Below, piece by piece: positions 1 through 10,355 of a stretch of 64,000 bases of DNA. The stretch lies in NCBI GenBank assembly GCA_963824905.1, contig CAWGRH010000004.1, positions 124,001 to 188,000 of the forward strand. The letters are read 5' to 3'. A program made the position numbers and the translations under genes. Numbering within the stretch: position 1 is the stretch's first letter; each line of letters starts with the position of its first letter. This DNA is from JAJPKK01 sp963824905. GTDB taxonomy: Bacteria > Pseudomonadota > Alphaproteobacteria > Rhizobiales > Xanthobacteraceae. The notes beneath the pieces were generated by a model. That model saw only the letters and a program-made list of their open reading frames with translations. It had not been told where the DNA came from and made no database searches.

Positions 1-2
1 TC

Positions 3-890
3 GAGGCGAACGGCATCGAAAGCCATGTCGTCGATGCCGCCTCGGTGGCGGTGTCGCGGCGCCGGCGGCGCGGCAAGAGCGACGGCATCGATGGCGAGAC
101 GCTGCTGCGCACGCTGCTGGCGTGGCGGCGCGGCGAGCCGCGGGTGTGCTCGATGGTGCGGCCGCCGCGCCCGCAGGAGGAAGACCGCCGCCGCGTGGTG
201 CGCGAGCGGGCGGTGCTGATCCGCGAGCGGATCGCGATCACCAACCGTGTCCGCGGCCTGCTCCTGAGCCAGGGCATCACCGACTATCAACCGTTGCGGC
301 GCGATCGTCGGGCGCGCCTGGAAATGCTGATGACCGGCGACGGCCGCGCCTTGCCGCCGCAGATGAAGCGCGAGCTCGAGCGCGCGCTCGACCGGCTGGA
401 TCTGCTGGTGCAGCAGCTCAAGGCCGTGGAGGCGGAGCGGGACGCCATGCAGGAAGCCGCCGCAAGCGAAGCGGTCGCGACCGACGACCGGGCCCAATTG
501 CTGCTGCGCCTTCGCGCGATCGGACCGCAGACCGCCGCCGTGCTCACGCTCGAAGCGTTCTACCGGCACTTCGACAATCGACGCCAGGTCGCCGCTTTCG
601 CGGGTCTTTCGCCGAGCCCGTGGCAGAGCGGTGCGGTCGTCCACGACCAGGGCATCTCCAAGGCGGGACAGCCGCAGCTGCGCAAGGCCATGGTCGAACT
701 CGCCTGGCTGTGGCGGCGCCACCAGCCGGGCTCCGCCCTGAGCCGATGGTACGCGCAGCGCGCCCGGGGCCAGGACGCCCGCCGGCGGCGCGCGCTGATC
801 GTCGCCCTCGCCCGCAAGCTGCTGGTCGCGCTGTGGCGCTACGTCAGCGCCGGCGTCGTTCCCGAGGGCGCCGCCTTCAAGGCCGCCTGA
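3..890 (+). mobile_element. IS110-family transposase, 5' part outside window
   Basis: This is the C-terminal ~295 residues of an IS110-family transposase. The frame is open from the first bases of the window, so the N-terminal half of the RuvC-like DEDD domain lies upstream. Visible are the family's KSDGIDGETLLRTLLAW stretch, an Arg-rich linker, a coiled coil around 365-470, and the C-terminal transposase-IS116/IS110/IS902 domain with RAIGPQTAAVLTLEAF and FAGLSPSPWQSG. These enzymes move circular intermediates without classic terminal inverted repeats, and some members are guided by a bridge RNA from the non-coding end of the element. The 295 bases after the stop contain no gene I recognise and may include the element's right end, but I cannot place its boundary. 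Confidence 0.9.
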
Positions 891-1185
891 GCCGCCGAGC
901 CCAGCGCATCGGCGAGGCCCGATCAGCCTCGCCCGATCCGGGTGGGCGGCGCCGCATGGCCGGCTGGCTGCAACACGCCGCTGACAAGACTGGACCCGCC
1001 CTACCCGAGCCCGATCGTCGCGACCATGAGGATTATGGAACTGCCGTCACGGCAACCGGATGTGAGGTTCTGCGGCATCGCCGCCGCAGCCAGCGCGCGA
1101 ACAACTCGAGGACCCGGATCAATCCTGCGCATCAGAGCCCGGCCATGACCACCCTGTTGAAAGCTCCGGCCCCGGAATGACGGCA

Positions 1186-2476
<1,291 letters not shown>

Positions 2477-2681
2477 GTAACCCCCGCGTTGGTGGAAACC
2501 GGCCTCCCCAGGCCGGGCCGGCCTGATGCCGGCGACGAACGTAAACTCAGTCGGTTTGCAATCGCGTTAATCGTTCGACCTGGGCTCTCCTTAGTCGGCG
2601 TAGCCACGCCGGCGGTTCACCTGGCCCCGGCCCCCGGCGCACGCCGCAACCGGAGAGGCCGCGGGCGTACCCCGCTGCCGT

Positions 2682-2897
2682 TCACCTCGACGGCTTGTCC
2701 CCGACAAATCCGGCGGAATCGTGGGTCCCCTCCCCTGCCGCGTCCGTTTCCCCGGTGCCTTCGGTTGGCCCCAATTGGGCTTGCGCGGGCGCATCGTCTG
2801 CCCGGCGCTGGCGCGTTTGAGCCTTGCGCCGCACGAGATTCGCCCGCAGTGCCGCTGCGAGCCGCTCCCGGTCCTCCTCGGAGCGCCGATGGGTCAT
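2682..2897 (-). CDS. small basic conserved protein (71 aa)
   Basis: This 71-residue protein begins MTHRRSEEDRERLAAALRAN, followed by LVRRKAQTRQRR. The N-terminal half is a strongly charged predicted helix and the rest is a low-complexity Gly/Thr/Asp tail. Short 'ALRANLxRRKAQ' proteins are common in alphaproteobacteria, but I know of no function. It lies upstream of murA on the same strand with a ~200-base gap. The ATG at 2897 was chosen because it gives the family-like start; longer in-frame starts run into unlikely Arg/Pro-rich sequence. No membrane segment or cysteine motif is present. Confidence 0.5.
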   Translation of the reverse strand: MTHRRSEEDRERLAAALRANLVRRKAQTRQRRADDAPAQAQLGPTEGTGETDAAGEGTHDSAGFVGDKPSR

Positions 2898-3067
2898 GCC
2901 GGTGATTTGGGGCGAAGAAGCGGGGTGAGGCAAGCCCCGGGGGCGGCGGGAGAGGGAGGTAGCCGCCGCGAGCCGCGCCCGCGAGGCAGGTCGGGGACTT
3001 TCCTTGCACCCCGCCACCCCTTGTGGCAGTTTCCGCGCGCTTCGGGCGGGCAGCTGCCCGGCCCCGT

Positions 3068-3142
<75 letters not shown>

Positions 3143-3302
3143 GGCGCATCGCTTTGAAATTTCTGCGTTAAATCCTGGCGGATCGACTGGTCCGATCTCG
3201 CCGCCCAAGACATGGCCCAAGAAAACGCCCCATGAAAATGGCCGCCTCTCTGCTCCGGGGCGCCTCCCACGCGGGCCTGTCGGCCCAGTCTAGATTCGCC
3301 AG

Positions 3303-3896
3303 ATGTGCAACGACTACGAACAGCACGTCCGCTGGGCCGACTACTGCAAGATGATGCAGGCGCTGGACCTCAGGATCCCGAGGCACCAAAGCGAACTCGA
3401 TCTTGCCCAGGCCGACGACATCAGGATCAACGACACCGGGCCGGTGATGCGGGCCGCAGGCGCCGAGATCGAGTTGGCGCCCATGACCTTTGCCTTTCCG
3501 CCGGGACGCCCGGGCGGTGCGCCGGTCTTCAACTTTAGGTCGGAGGGACGGCACTTCGCGAACAGCAACCGCTGCCTCATCCCTGCGTCCGCCTTCTTCG
3601 AGTTCACCGGCAAGAAGTACCCGAAGGCAAAGCACCGGTTCGCGCTGAAGGGATCGCCGATCACTGCCATCGCCGCGCTGTGGCGGGAAGCGCAGGGCAA
3701 CCATCCGCCGACATTTGCGATGTTGACGACGGCACCGGGCCCGGACATCGCGCCGTATCACAATCGGCAAGTCGTCGTGTTGCGGCCCGAGAACTGGTCG
3801 GCGTGGCTTTATCTGACCAAGCCGGAGACCGAGCTGCTGCGACCGCTCCCCGAAGGATCGCTCGACGTCACGACCGTGCGCGAGGGCAGCGGCTGA
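3303..3896 (+). CDS. SRAP-family protein (HMCES/YedK-like)
   Basis: This 197-residue protein belongs to the SOS-response-associated peptidase family, whose YedK and HMCES members crosslink to abasic sites in single-stranded DNA through an N-terminal cysteine. The required Cys2 is present (MCNDYEQH) and becomes the N-terminus after Met removal. The Asn/Glu active-site region is visible as NRCLIPASAFFEF, and the conserved His of the 'HxRxPVIL' motif appears as PYHNRQVVVL. This fixes the start at 3303. It has no obvious operon partner and sits between the tRNA and a secreted lactonase-like protein. The family match is clear; the DNA-protection role is inferred from family knowledge. Confidence 0.85.
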   Translation: MCNDYEQHVRWADYCKMMQALDLRIPRHQSELDLAQADDIRINDTGPVMRAAGAEIELAPMTFAFPPGRPGGAPVFNFRSEGRHFANSNRCLIPASAFFEFTGKKYPKAKHRFALKGSPITAIAALWREAQGNHPPTFAMLTTAPGPDIAPYHNRQVVVLRPENWSAWLYLTKPETELLRPLPEGSLDVTTVREGSG

Positions 3897-4013
3897 CGGC
3901 CAGGCGATCGAAACGAAGGCTACCTTTCCTGCTGCATCCTGGTTTATTTCTGTGGCCAAGAGGACGCGCGCTCAATTCGTCTCGATAGCCGGCGTCCCGG
4001 GAGGAGCTTCATC

Positions 4014-5003
4014 ATGTCACGCCAGGTACTCGTTGCATGGACCTTCGCACTGGCCGCAGGGCTGGGCATGGCCTCGGCCTTCGCCCAGACGCCACCCAAC
4101 ACGGCGCAGCTTCAGCCAGCCCCTGACATCCCCGGCGTCATCAAGGGCGGCACGATGCCGGAGGTGGTGATCAAGGGCCTGACGAGCGCGGACGACTCCT
4201 TCTTGCTGCCGAACGTCGGCGTCGTGTTCTCGGAGCCGCGCGCCAACCGCATCGTGCGGCTCGACGAGCACGACCAGCCCGTCACTCTCGTGGGGAATTT
4301 GCACGGCCCGCTCGGAATGACCTACGACGCAAAGAACGGCCGGCTGATCTCGCTTCAGAGCGAGCCCGGCTTCACCGGCGCTCGCGTCGTGTGGCCGGCG
4401 GGCAAGGAAGCCATCATCGCGGACAACTACCAGGGCAAGCCCTTCGGCCGCCCGAACGACATCGTCGCGGACCGCAATGGCGGCCTCTACTTCACGGATA
4501 TTTCGCCCGACAAGACCGTCATCCCGTCCGCCGTGTACTACGTGCCGCCCGGTGGTGCCGCGATCCGCGTGGCGGAAGGAATCACCACGCCCAACGGCTT
4601 GCAGCTCAGCCACGACGAGAAGACGCTCTATGTGAACGATACCGGCGGCATCAACATGTATGCCTTCGACGTCGCATCCGACGGGCGGCTCGCCAATCGC
4701 CGCGTGTTCGCGAGCTATGTCGGGCGCGACCAGACGCTTCCCCCAGGCGCTCCGCCGAAGTCGAATGCCGACGGCCTCGTCACCGATGACGACGGCCGGC
4801 TCTATGCGTTGACGGAATCGGGGATCGAAGTTTTGAGCCCCACCGGACAGGCCCTCGGCGTGATCCCACTGTGGTGCCTCACGCGGCGCTGCCAGAACCT
4901 GGGGTTCGGCGGGCCCGACAAGCGCATGCTCTACATCGCCGGCGGCGGCACGCTGTTGCGGATTCCGATGCTCGCGCGTGGATTTCAGGGCCGCGCGAAG
5001 TAG
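4014..5003 (+). CDS. secreted SMP-30/gluconolactonase-like beta-propeller protein
   Basis: This 329-residue protein begins with a signal peptide (roughly residues 1-25, cleaving after ASAFAQ), so it is likely periplasmic. The rest matches the SMP-30/gluconolactonase/LRE fold. Divalent-metal ligand motifs of the family are visible: an early Glu in VVFSEPRANRIVRLDE, Asn-Asp in GRPNDIVADRNGG, and PNGLQLSHDEKTLYVND. Such enzymes hydrolyse sugar lactones or related esters, but the substrate here is unknown. The ATG at 4014 follows a GGAGGAGC ribosome binding site about 10 bases upstream. It appears to be monocistronic, with the next genes convergent. Confidence 0.82.
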   Translation: MSRQVLVAWTFALAAGLGMASAFAQTPPNTAQLQPAPDIPGVIKGGTMPEVVIKGLTSADDSFLLPNVGVVFSEPRANRIVRLDEHDQPVTLVGNLHGPLGMTYDAKNGRLISLQSEPGFTGARVVWPAGKEAIIADNYQGKPFGRPNDIVADRNGGLYFTDISPDKTVIPSAVYYVPPGGAAIRVAEGITTPNGLQLSHDEKTLYVNDTGGINMYAFDVASDGRLANRRVFASYVGRDQTLPPGAPPKSNADGLVTDDDGRLYALTESGIEVLSPTGQALGVIPLWCLTRRCQNLGFGGPDKRMLYIAGGGTLLRIPMLARGFQGRAK

Positions 5004-5074
5004 GGGCTCCGGGTGCCGTCAAATTCGAATGGCGGATGAAGCGAGCCGCTTCTCTCACGCCTGAGCCCCGCCCA

Positions 5075-5365
5075 TCAGTCCCCTCGCCCGGCCGCCGATC
5101 CGCGGTCCGGCAAAATCACGATCCGCTCGGCGAGCAGCATGTAGCCGACGATGAACCCGTCGCATTCGACGCGTTTGCCGACGTACTTGTCGAGCGCACG
5201 GTCCCCGAATGTCGGCCCGTCTTTGCGCCGCAGCACGAAGCGGCCCATCGAGGTCTCGATCCAGACCGCTTCGCGTTTGCTCTTGCTGCCGGTGCCGAAA
5301 GGCCCGCGCACGACGGCGCCGGTCAGTCCCTCGACTCGTTGCGGCGTGTCATTGCCGGGGACCAC
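5075..5365 (-). CDS. small protein translationally coupled to a clan CD protease
   Basis: This 96-residue protein is of unknown family. It is rich in charged and Gly residues, with short beta-prone segments such as GLTGAVVRGPFG and ECDGFIVGYMLLAERIVI; there is no signal peptide or membrane segment. Its GTG start overlaps the TAG stop of the upstream protease gene by one base (TAGTG), so the two are almost certainly co-translated and their products may act together, for example as a chaperone, inhibitor or substrate. No known domain is visible. The GTG at 5363-5365 was chosen because of this overlap. Confidence 0.55.
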   Translation of the reverse strand: MVPGNDTPQRVEGLTGAVVRGPFGTGSKSKREAVWIETSMGRFVLRRKDGPTFGDRALDKYVGKRVECDGFIVGYMLLAERIVILPDRGSAAGRGD

Positions 5366-6903
5366 TACTTCTCCTCGTAGATCCGATATCCGACGATCTC
5401 GCCGTCGATCTCCTTGGCCACCGCGGCGACGGCGAATTGGCGGTCTGCCCCCTTCTTCGGCTTCGGCCGATGAATGGCAACATAGTAGCGCGACGCCACC
5501 GGCGACCCTTTGCCGTGATACGCGCGCGCCCCTTTTGGCACCGCCACGTCATATGCCGCGAATTGGTCCCGGGTGCCGACTCCCGCTTTGCGGGCGATGC
5601 CGGCGAGCGTCTTCTGGATCGACGCCGATTTACGGGCCTTGGACCTGCGTGAAGCAGTCGGCTTGGTCTCTCCGAGAAACTCGCCGTCGGCCCGCAGTTT
5701 CGCGCGGCGCGTGCGCCGTGCCAGCCGCTCGGCCTCGTGGCGATCGACCCCGGCCGGCACGTTCGTCGCGGTCGCCGTCTCGGCCGGGTGGATCGAAGGA
5801 TCGCCCAGCAGGTTGAACTGCCCGAGCGTCTTGAGATCCATCGGATCGAGCTCGGCAGTCTGATGCACGAACTGCTGTCGAGCGAGAAGCGCGGCGCGCC
5901 CGAGCGAGGCCCCGTCGAGCACGGCGAGAAGGAAAAACTGGGTGATCAGATCCGCCGAGCCGTTGCCGTCCGCGGGGCCGTAGGCGATGGTGCTGCTGCC
6001 GAAGTAACCGTAGGCGCCCTGGATCAGGTAGCGCTGGCAGATCGGAAGCGGCAACGACAGATTCACGGAATCATAAAGCTCGGCTCCGTAGCAGCACTCC
6101 ACCGAGGCCACGGTCCCCGGCTTGATCTTGCCCTTGATGGCGTCGCTGGTGAGCGCGGTGGTCGGCCTCGAATTCCCCCTCTGGCCGAAGAATCTCGGAT
6201 CGCTCGGACCTCCGTGGCAGTTGATGAAATGGGCAAGCGGCGCAAGATGCCTGGCCGAGACGCTGGGTCTGCCAGGCGGAGAAAGCTCGAGTTTGGTGGA
6301 ACCGCCGAAAATGTTGAACAGGCTCATCCGCGTCGACTTGCGCCAGACTTCGGCGGACAGGCCGAAATATGCCTCGTAGTCCGCGACACTGCGCGATCGA
6401 TACTTTTCGGCAAAGGCCAGCAACCTGACGAGGTGCGACGGTTCGCGGGCGCCCGTCAGGTCCGGAAGCCGTCCCACGACACGCGTCGGGCCTTTGAATT
6501 TTGCGACATCGCGCGAGTATGGCTCATCGCATGCGTAGGGCAGATCACCCCACGCGAAGCCGTCAGGATCGTCGTCCGGCGGATCGAATGCCGGGTTGAC
6601 CAGGTCCTGATGTGGAACGACATCGGGAGCGCCGAGGATCATCAGATATTCCGGCGTCGTCGCCTGGAACACCGCGTCGATGGCGTCCTTGTTCTGACGC
6701 GTGCTGGCGGGATCGCCGACTGCGCGGCCTCGACATTTCTTCATCGCCTTTGCGTCGTCGAGATATATGAGCCGGCTTTTTATGCCTCGCTTTTCATCTG
6801 CTGCTATCAGCGCATCGATCGCCCGTTTTATCCGCACAACCCCAGCGCTGCGATATTTTGCGATCAAGGCGGACCGATTCGTCACGATGATCTTGTCGTG
6901 CAT
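5365..6903 (-). CDS. clan CD cysteine protease, gingipain (C25)/caspase-like
   Basis: This 512-residue protein has the hallmarks of a clan CD (C25-type) cysteine peptidase. The catalytic His is His230 in HFINCHGGP, and the Cys is Cys270 or Cys271 in SVECCYGAELY, with the usual ~40-residue spacing. Downstream YFGSSTIAYGP and LLGDPSIHP match the gingipain pattern. An N-terminal strand set with YLMILGAPDVVPHQD resembles the C25 N-subdomain. Residues ~380-440 are a basic Arg/Ala-rich linker, and the last ~80 residues form a separate small domain. No signal peptide is seen, so the enzyme is probably cytoplasmic, unlike secreted gingipains. It is coupled to the 96-residue gene downstream. Its substrate and role are unknown. 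Confidence 0.75.
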   Translation of the reverse strand: MHDKIIVTNRSALIAKYRSAGVVRIKRAIDALIAADEKRGIKSRLIYLDDAKAMKKCRGRAVGDPASTRQNKDAIDAVFQATTPEYLMILGAPDVVPHQDLVNPAFDPPDDDPDGFAWGDLPYACDEPYSRDVAKFKGPTRVVGRLPDLTGAREPSHLVRLLAFAEKYRSRSVADYEAYFGLSAEVWRKSTRMSLFNIFGGSTKLELSPPGRPSVSARHLAPLAHFINCHGGPSDPRFFGQRGNSRPTTALTSDAIKGKIKPGTVASVECCYGAELYDSVNLSLPLPICQRYLIQGAYGYFGSSTIAYGPADGNGSADLITQFFLLAVLDGASLGRAALLARQQFVHQTAELDPMDLKTLGQFNLLGDPSIHPAETATATNVPAGVDRHEAERLARRTRRAKLRADGEFLGETKPTASRRSKARKSASIQKTLAGIARKAGVGTRDQFAAYDVAVPKGARAYHGKGSPVASRYYVAIHRPKPKKGADRQFAVAAVAKEIDGEIVGYRIYEEK

Positions 6904-7206
6904 GGCGCCCTCTCAAATTACATTTTGTATGCGCGCTACTCTTCTGAATGATTGCAGCGTCCGACCGAAGCGTCGACGTCTTAAATCTCCGGCATAAGGT
7001 CGCTTGGCCGGCCGGGACACCAAAATATGCTACTTTATCTGGCGCTGCCAGCCATTGCGCGAGAGAGCGCCCGGCCGATTGTCGGCGCTCCCGCAAGGCG
7101 TGTCGAAGGACGAATCGTCGTTCCGCTTGTGTTAAGTACTTCATACAGCCGCGATGCGCTCCGGCTCTAGATTGCGTCGGTCGTAACTCTGAACAGGAGA
7201 CACGTC
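6904..7206. other. intergenic region, divergent promoters likely
   Basis: About 300 bases separate the protease (minus) from a small secreted-protein gene (plus). The half next to the protease is AT-richer, with TTACATTTTGTAT at 6917-6929. I see no convincing gene, hairpin terminator or recognised operator. It probably holds divergent promoters, but I cannot assign -35/-10 elements with confidence. Confidence 0.4.
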
Positions 7207-7413
7207 ATGAAGCGCATCGCATTATTTTCGACGCTGGCTGCCGGCCTGATCGTCTCGACGGCGTCGTTTGCCCAATCCGCAAATACCCGCCACGTTCCTT
7301 TCAACGGGACGAGCAACATTTACGAATCGTACTCGCTCGGGCATCAGGCTTATCCGAACCCGGATCGGGATTACCTCGGAGAGACGAGATACCCGGCGAC
7401 GCCGGTTCGGTAG
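7207..7413 (+). CDS. small secreted protein (68 aa), unknown
   Basis: This 68-residue protein starts MKRIALFSTLAAGLIVSTAS with a standard signal peptide that cleaves near ASFAQ, leaving a mature chain of about 45 polar, Tyr/Asn/Pro-rich residues. An AACAGGAGA ribosome binding site lies at normal spacing before the ATG. There is no Cys, no transmembrane helix and no recognised domain. Short secreted proteins of this type are common in Bradyrhizobium relatives. It is followed by a palindromic repeat element. Confidence 0.55.
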   Translation: MKRIALFSTLAAGLIVSTASFAQSANTRHVPFNGTSNIYESYSLGHQAYPNPDRDYLGETRYPATPVR

Positions 7414-7460
7414 CCGGTACTCGCACCGAGAGGCGGACGGACGGCCGTTTAACCGGGAAC

Positions 7461-7549
7461 GTCATGGCCGGGCTTGACCCGGCCATCCCGCTCAAGGTGG
7501 CACAGTCGTGCCTTGCTATCGGGATCGCCGGGTCAAGCCCGGCGATGAC
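7461..7549. repeat. 89-bp palindromic repeat, copy 1 (three hairpins)
   Basis: The outer arms read GTCATGGCCGGGCTTGACC(...) and, in reverse, (...)GGTCAAGCCCGGCGATGAC, each internally palindromic. A central hairpin is built on GGCACAGTCGTGCC. The reverse complement of 23863-23951 has the same length and nearly identical arms. It is REP/BIME-like and intergenic. Confidence 0.85.
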
Positions 7550-7929
7550 GGTGGAGAAGTCGATCTTACTAGGCATACTCCAGCTCTGACGTAGCTCGGA
7601 CTGTTTTCCCCACGCGGCCGCCCCTCCTCCTCTCCTCGGTGATCGGCATCGCCGCTCGCGGTCGATCGGTCGATCGTCCGATCGGCGCGGAAATCGGCGA
7701 GCGGTGCGGCGCACGACTTGAGTTTATTCGCGGCTTGACTACGATCTTGCACGCTTGCGCGCCCAGCGAATGCAAGGAAATGGTCGTTGCGGGGCGCCCG
7801 GCATTTCCATGCGCCGCTGTGGATCAGCGTGAATCATTTGCACGTCTACCCGCATCGCCAGACGACTTGCACCAACGGAAGACTTGCACCGCCATACGAC
7901 TCACGCGGACAGATGGAGGGTCGGCAGCC
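7550..7929. other. intergenic region without recognised gene
   Basis: This stretch of about 380 bases lies between the palindromic repeat and the alpha/beta hydrolase start. Open frames exist but their translations are Arg/Ser-rich and look like chance. A tandem of CGATCG-type words (GGTCGATCGGTCGATCGTCC) sits near 7661-7680. I see no other feature. Confidence 0.4.
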
Positions 7930-8841
7930 GTGAACAGGGAGAGAAATCCTCAGGGAGACGCCGGATCGTGTGTCAGGCCACACCCGCCTGGTCGGTTCAC
8001 CAGCCATGACGGGCTTTCGCTCTGGTACAAAGTTTCGGGTCGCGGCCCGGTTTTGCTGGTGCCTACGCCGGGCTGGGGGCCGAGTTCCGACCTGCACATG
8101 ATGACTCTCACCCGACTGGAAAAGGACTACACCCTCGTTTATTTCGATACCCGTGGCGCCGGTCGTTCCGACGTTCCGCCGAGGGCGCCGGGTTATGCGT
8201 TCGATTGCTTCCTGGACGACCTCGAAGCCCTGCGCGAGCACCTTGGACTCGATCACTGGCGAATCTTCGCGCACTCCGCCGCAAGCCTGCAGGCCATGGG
8301 CTACGCCATCAGATATCCCGCGCGATGCCGCGGCCTCTTCATCGTGGACGGCGAGACGAACATCGAGGACAAGGAATACGAGAAGGATCTAAAGGCCCGG
8401 ATGAAAAGGCTTTCTCGAAAGCCCTGGTATGCGGCCGCTATCAGAGCCTTTAATCGCACACCCAAATCGGACGACGCCTTCAGGCGGGATTTTCTCGGCG
8501 CTTCGATGCCGCTTTACTTTGCCAGCCGCCGCGCCGCGCTCGAGGCGCGACCTTATTTTTCCGCGTCCACGTATCATATCGACGCGTTCACCTACAACGA
8601 CATGGCTGACGAGTTTCCGCCTGCAGAGTTGGCGAGGATCAGGGCCCCGACGGCGATTTTCGTCGGCGCGCAGGACGTCATCACCACCCCGTTCGACGCA
8701 CACCGGCTCAACTGCGGCATCAAGGGCTCTACACTTTATACCATCAAAAGCGCCGGCCATTTCTCGTGGGTCGAGCAGCCGGCCGCGTTTTTCAAGGACT
8801 TCGATCGGGCGGCGAAGAAAATCTTCCAGGATCGGAATTGA
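7930..8841 (+). CDS. alpha/beta hydrolase
   Basis: This ~303-residue alpha/beta-hydrolase-fold enzyme has the oxyanion region LLVPTPGWGPSSD, the strand-turn YFDTRGAGRSD, a nucleophile elbow FAHSAASLQAMGY with Ser116, acidic residue GAQDVIT and catalytic His AGHFSWVEQP. The elbow lacks the usual Gly-x-Ser-x-Gly glycines (AHSAAS instead of GHSxGG). I chose the GTG at 7930 because GGAGGG lies 8 bases upstream and homology begins right after it; the frame is open further upstream to 7639 but that part looks non-coding. Its 3' end overlaps the end of the convergent flavoprotein gene by about 50 bases. The substrate is unknown. Confidence 0.78.
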   Translation: MNRERNPQGDAGSCVRPHPPGRFTSHDGLSLWYKVSGRGPVLLVPTPGWGPSSDLHMMTLTRLEKDYTLVYFDTRGAGRSDVPPRAPGYAFDCFLDDLEALREHLGLDHWRIFAHSAASLQAMGYAIRYPARCRGLFIVDGETNIEDKEYEKDLKARMKRLSRKPWYAAAIRAFNRTPKSDDAFRRDFLGASMPLYFASRRAALEARPYFSASTYHIDAFTYNDMADEFPPAELARIRAPTAIFVGAQDVITTPFDAHRLNCGIKGSTLYTIKSAGHFSWVEQPAAFFKDFDRAAKKIFQDRN

Positions 8842-10319
8842 GCTCTCTCGCAGGCGAGGATCGTGCGAACGGAGCTTCGCGCCCGCCTTCATCGGGAACG
8901 AGGATACCGGCCTCGAACATCCAGTTCATGATGTTCCGCGCCGCTTGCGCGGGCATGAGTGCGCTCCACCGGCGGATGATCTCATCCGGGGTCGACGAAC
9001 GCGTCATATCGAGAACGAGTGGCGCAAGCGCAATTCCCGCGAGATAGGCGACGGGCTCTCCCAGTCCGGCATGGTGAAGCGCCCGCGCGCGCCGGATGAA
9101 TGCTCCCGAAAGCACGGGGACGTCGACGATCCGCAAGGATCGGGCAACGCTCAGGCGGGATGGCAGCTCCTGGCTCGCTCGCGCCTGTCGCCGATCCTCC
9201 GGCGCGGCGTTTCCGGTGGTGAAGGAGCGACGCGTCCAAAACGGTGTCTTTACGGGATGCTCGCGATAGAGACGCGCCGCGGCGGCACGGCTTCGCGCTG
9301 CCGTCGCCTGCGCGCGTTCCCGGCAGAACGCGAGCGCCGGCGCCGGATCACACCCCGCCGTGAGGATCGTGTGCACCGCCGCAGCGCCCTGAATGGCCGA
9401 GAGCAGCGCAGTCTGGATACCTTGCGACGACAACGGATCGATGGCGACGGCGGCTTCGCCGACCCGTATGAAATCATGCCCGATCGGGTCTCTGCTGACG
9501 CGGGGTGTCGCGTCGCGCACATCGACGGGCCCAATCATCCTGCCCTTCGAGAGTCCCACGAGAAGCTTCGAGCGCGAAAGAATATCGCGGCACAACGCAG
9601 TCCGGCAGTGACTGCGAAGCCCGGCGACGCGGGCAGAACTCGAGGAAAATCGTCGCGGCATAGGAACCGTCCGGCAGCGGACTTCCCCACACCCATTCAT
9701 GCCGGCCGGCCTCGATTCTCGTTTCGGCATACGTGCGATCGCAAGGCAGCCACGGCGCCGACATAGCGACGGTGGTCGGGGCGCCATCGTCGATGCACAT
9801 GTGACGGCGCCTTCCGCGCGCGTCGACGAGAAACCTGGCTTTGATCGCCAGCGGCCCGGCGGAGGTCTCGACCGGAACGAGCCAGTCCCCGCAGGCCTCG
9901 CGCCGCACCGCGCGGGCCACGGCCGGCGCGATTATGCGGGTGCCGCCGTCGGCCGCCGCCGCGCGCAATCGAGCGTCGAGGAGTGCGCGCTCGACGAGAA
10001 GCGACGGAGCCGCATCCCAGGACTTGACCTCGACGTCGCCGGGTCCCCACAGAACTAGGGACCGTTCCTCGCGCAGGAAGACCGACGTTTCGACGACATC
10101 ACGAAGTTGGACCGAGTCCAGGATCGGCAGAATCGACGGGGCAAGCGACTCGGCGCGGGATTTGCGTTCTCGGCGCCGCCCGGCGGCACCACGCTCGACC
10201 AGCACGACCTCGTGACCGAGCTCGGCGAGGCGCCGGGCGATGACCGATCCTGCGGGACCGCCACCGAGAACGCAAATTTCGCTTTCGAGCGCCGACTTCA
10301 TTTGAGCTGCGGCCGTCAT
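8792..10319 (-). CDS. FAD-dependent oxidoreductase, LodB/QhpG/halogenase-like (one frame break)
   Basis: This is the last gene of the LodA-like operon. The N-terminal half has a Rossmann FAD motif (ICVLGGGPAGSVIARRLAEL). The C-terminal half, in another frame, has the second FAD motif GEAAVAIDPLSSQGIQTAL typical of the tryptophan halogenase/geranylgeranyl reductase/LodB group. The frames cross around 9630-9650 (TIFLEF joined to SARVAGL); after repair the protein is about 505 residues, a normal length. In LodA and quinohemoprotein amine dehydrogenase systems a flavoprotein of this type hydroxylates the Trp that becomes CTQ, so this is probably the cofactor-maturing oxygenase. The gap to the radical SAM gene is 36 bases. 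The alternative ATG at 10301 is possible. Confidence 0.78.
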
Positions 10320-10355
10320 GGCGCGGCACCCGCTGCACGTCTCGCGCGCATCTCG

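Noticed and set aside
890..1185. Bridge RNA of the IS110 element
   Set aside because: The non-coding end holds no structure I can assign, and the element's other end is outside the window.
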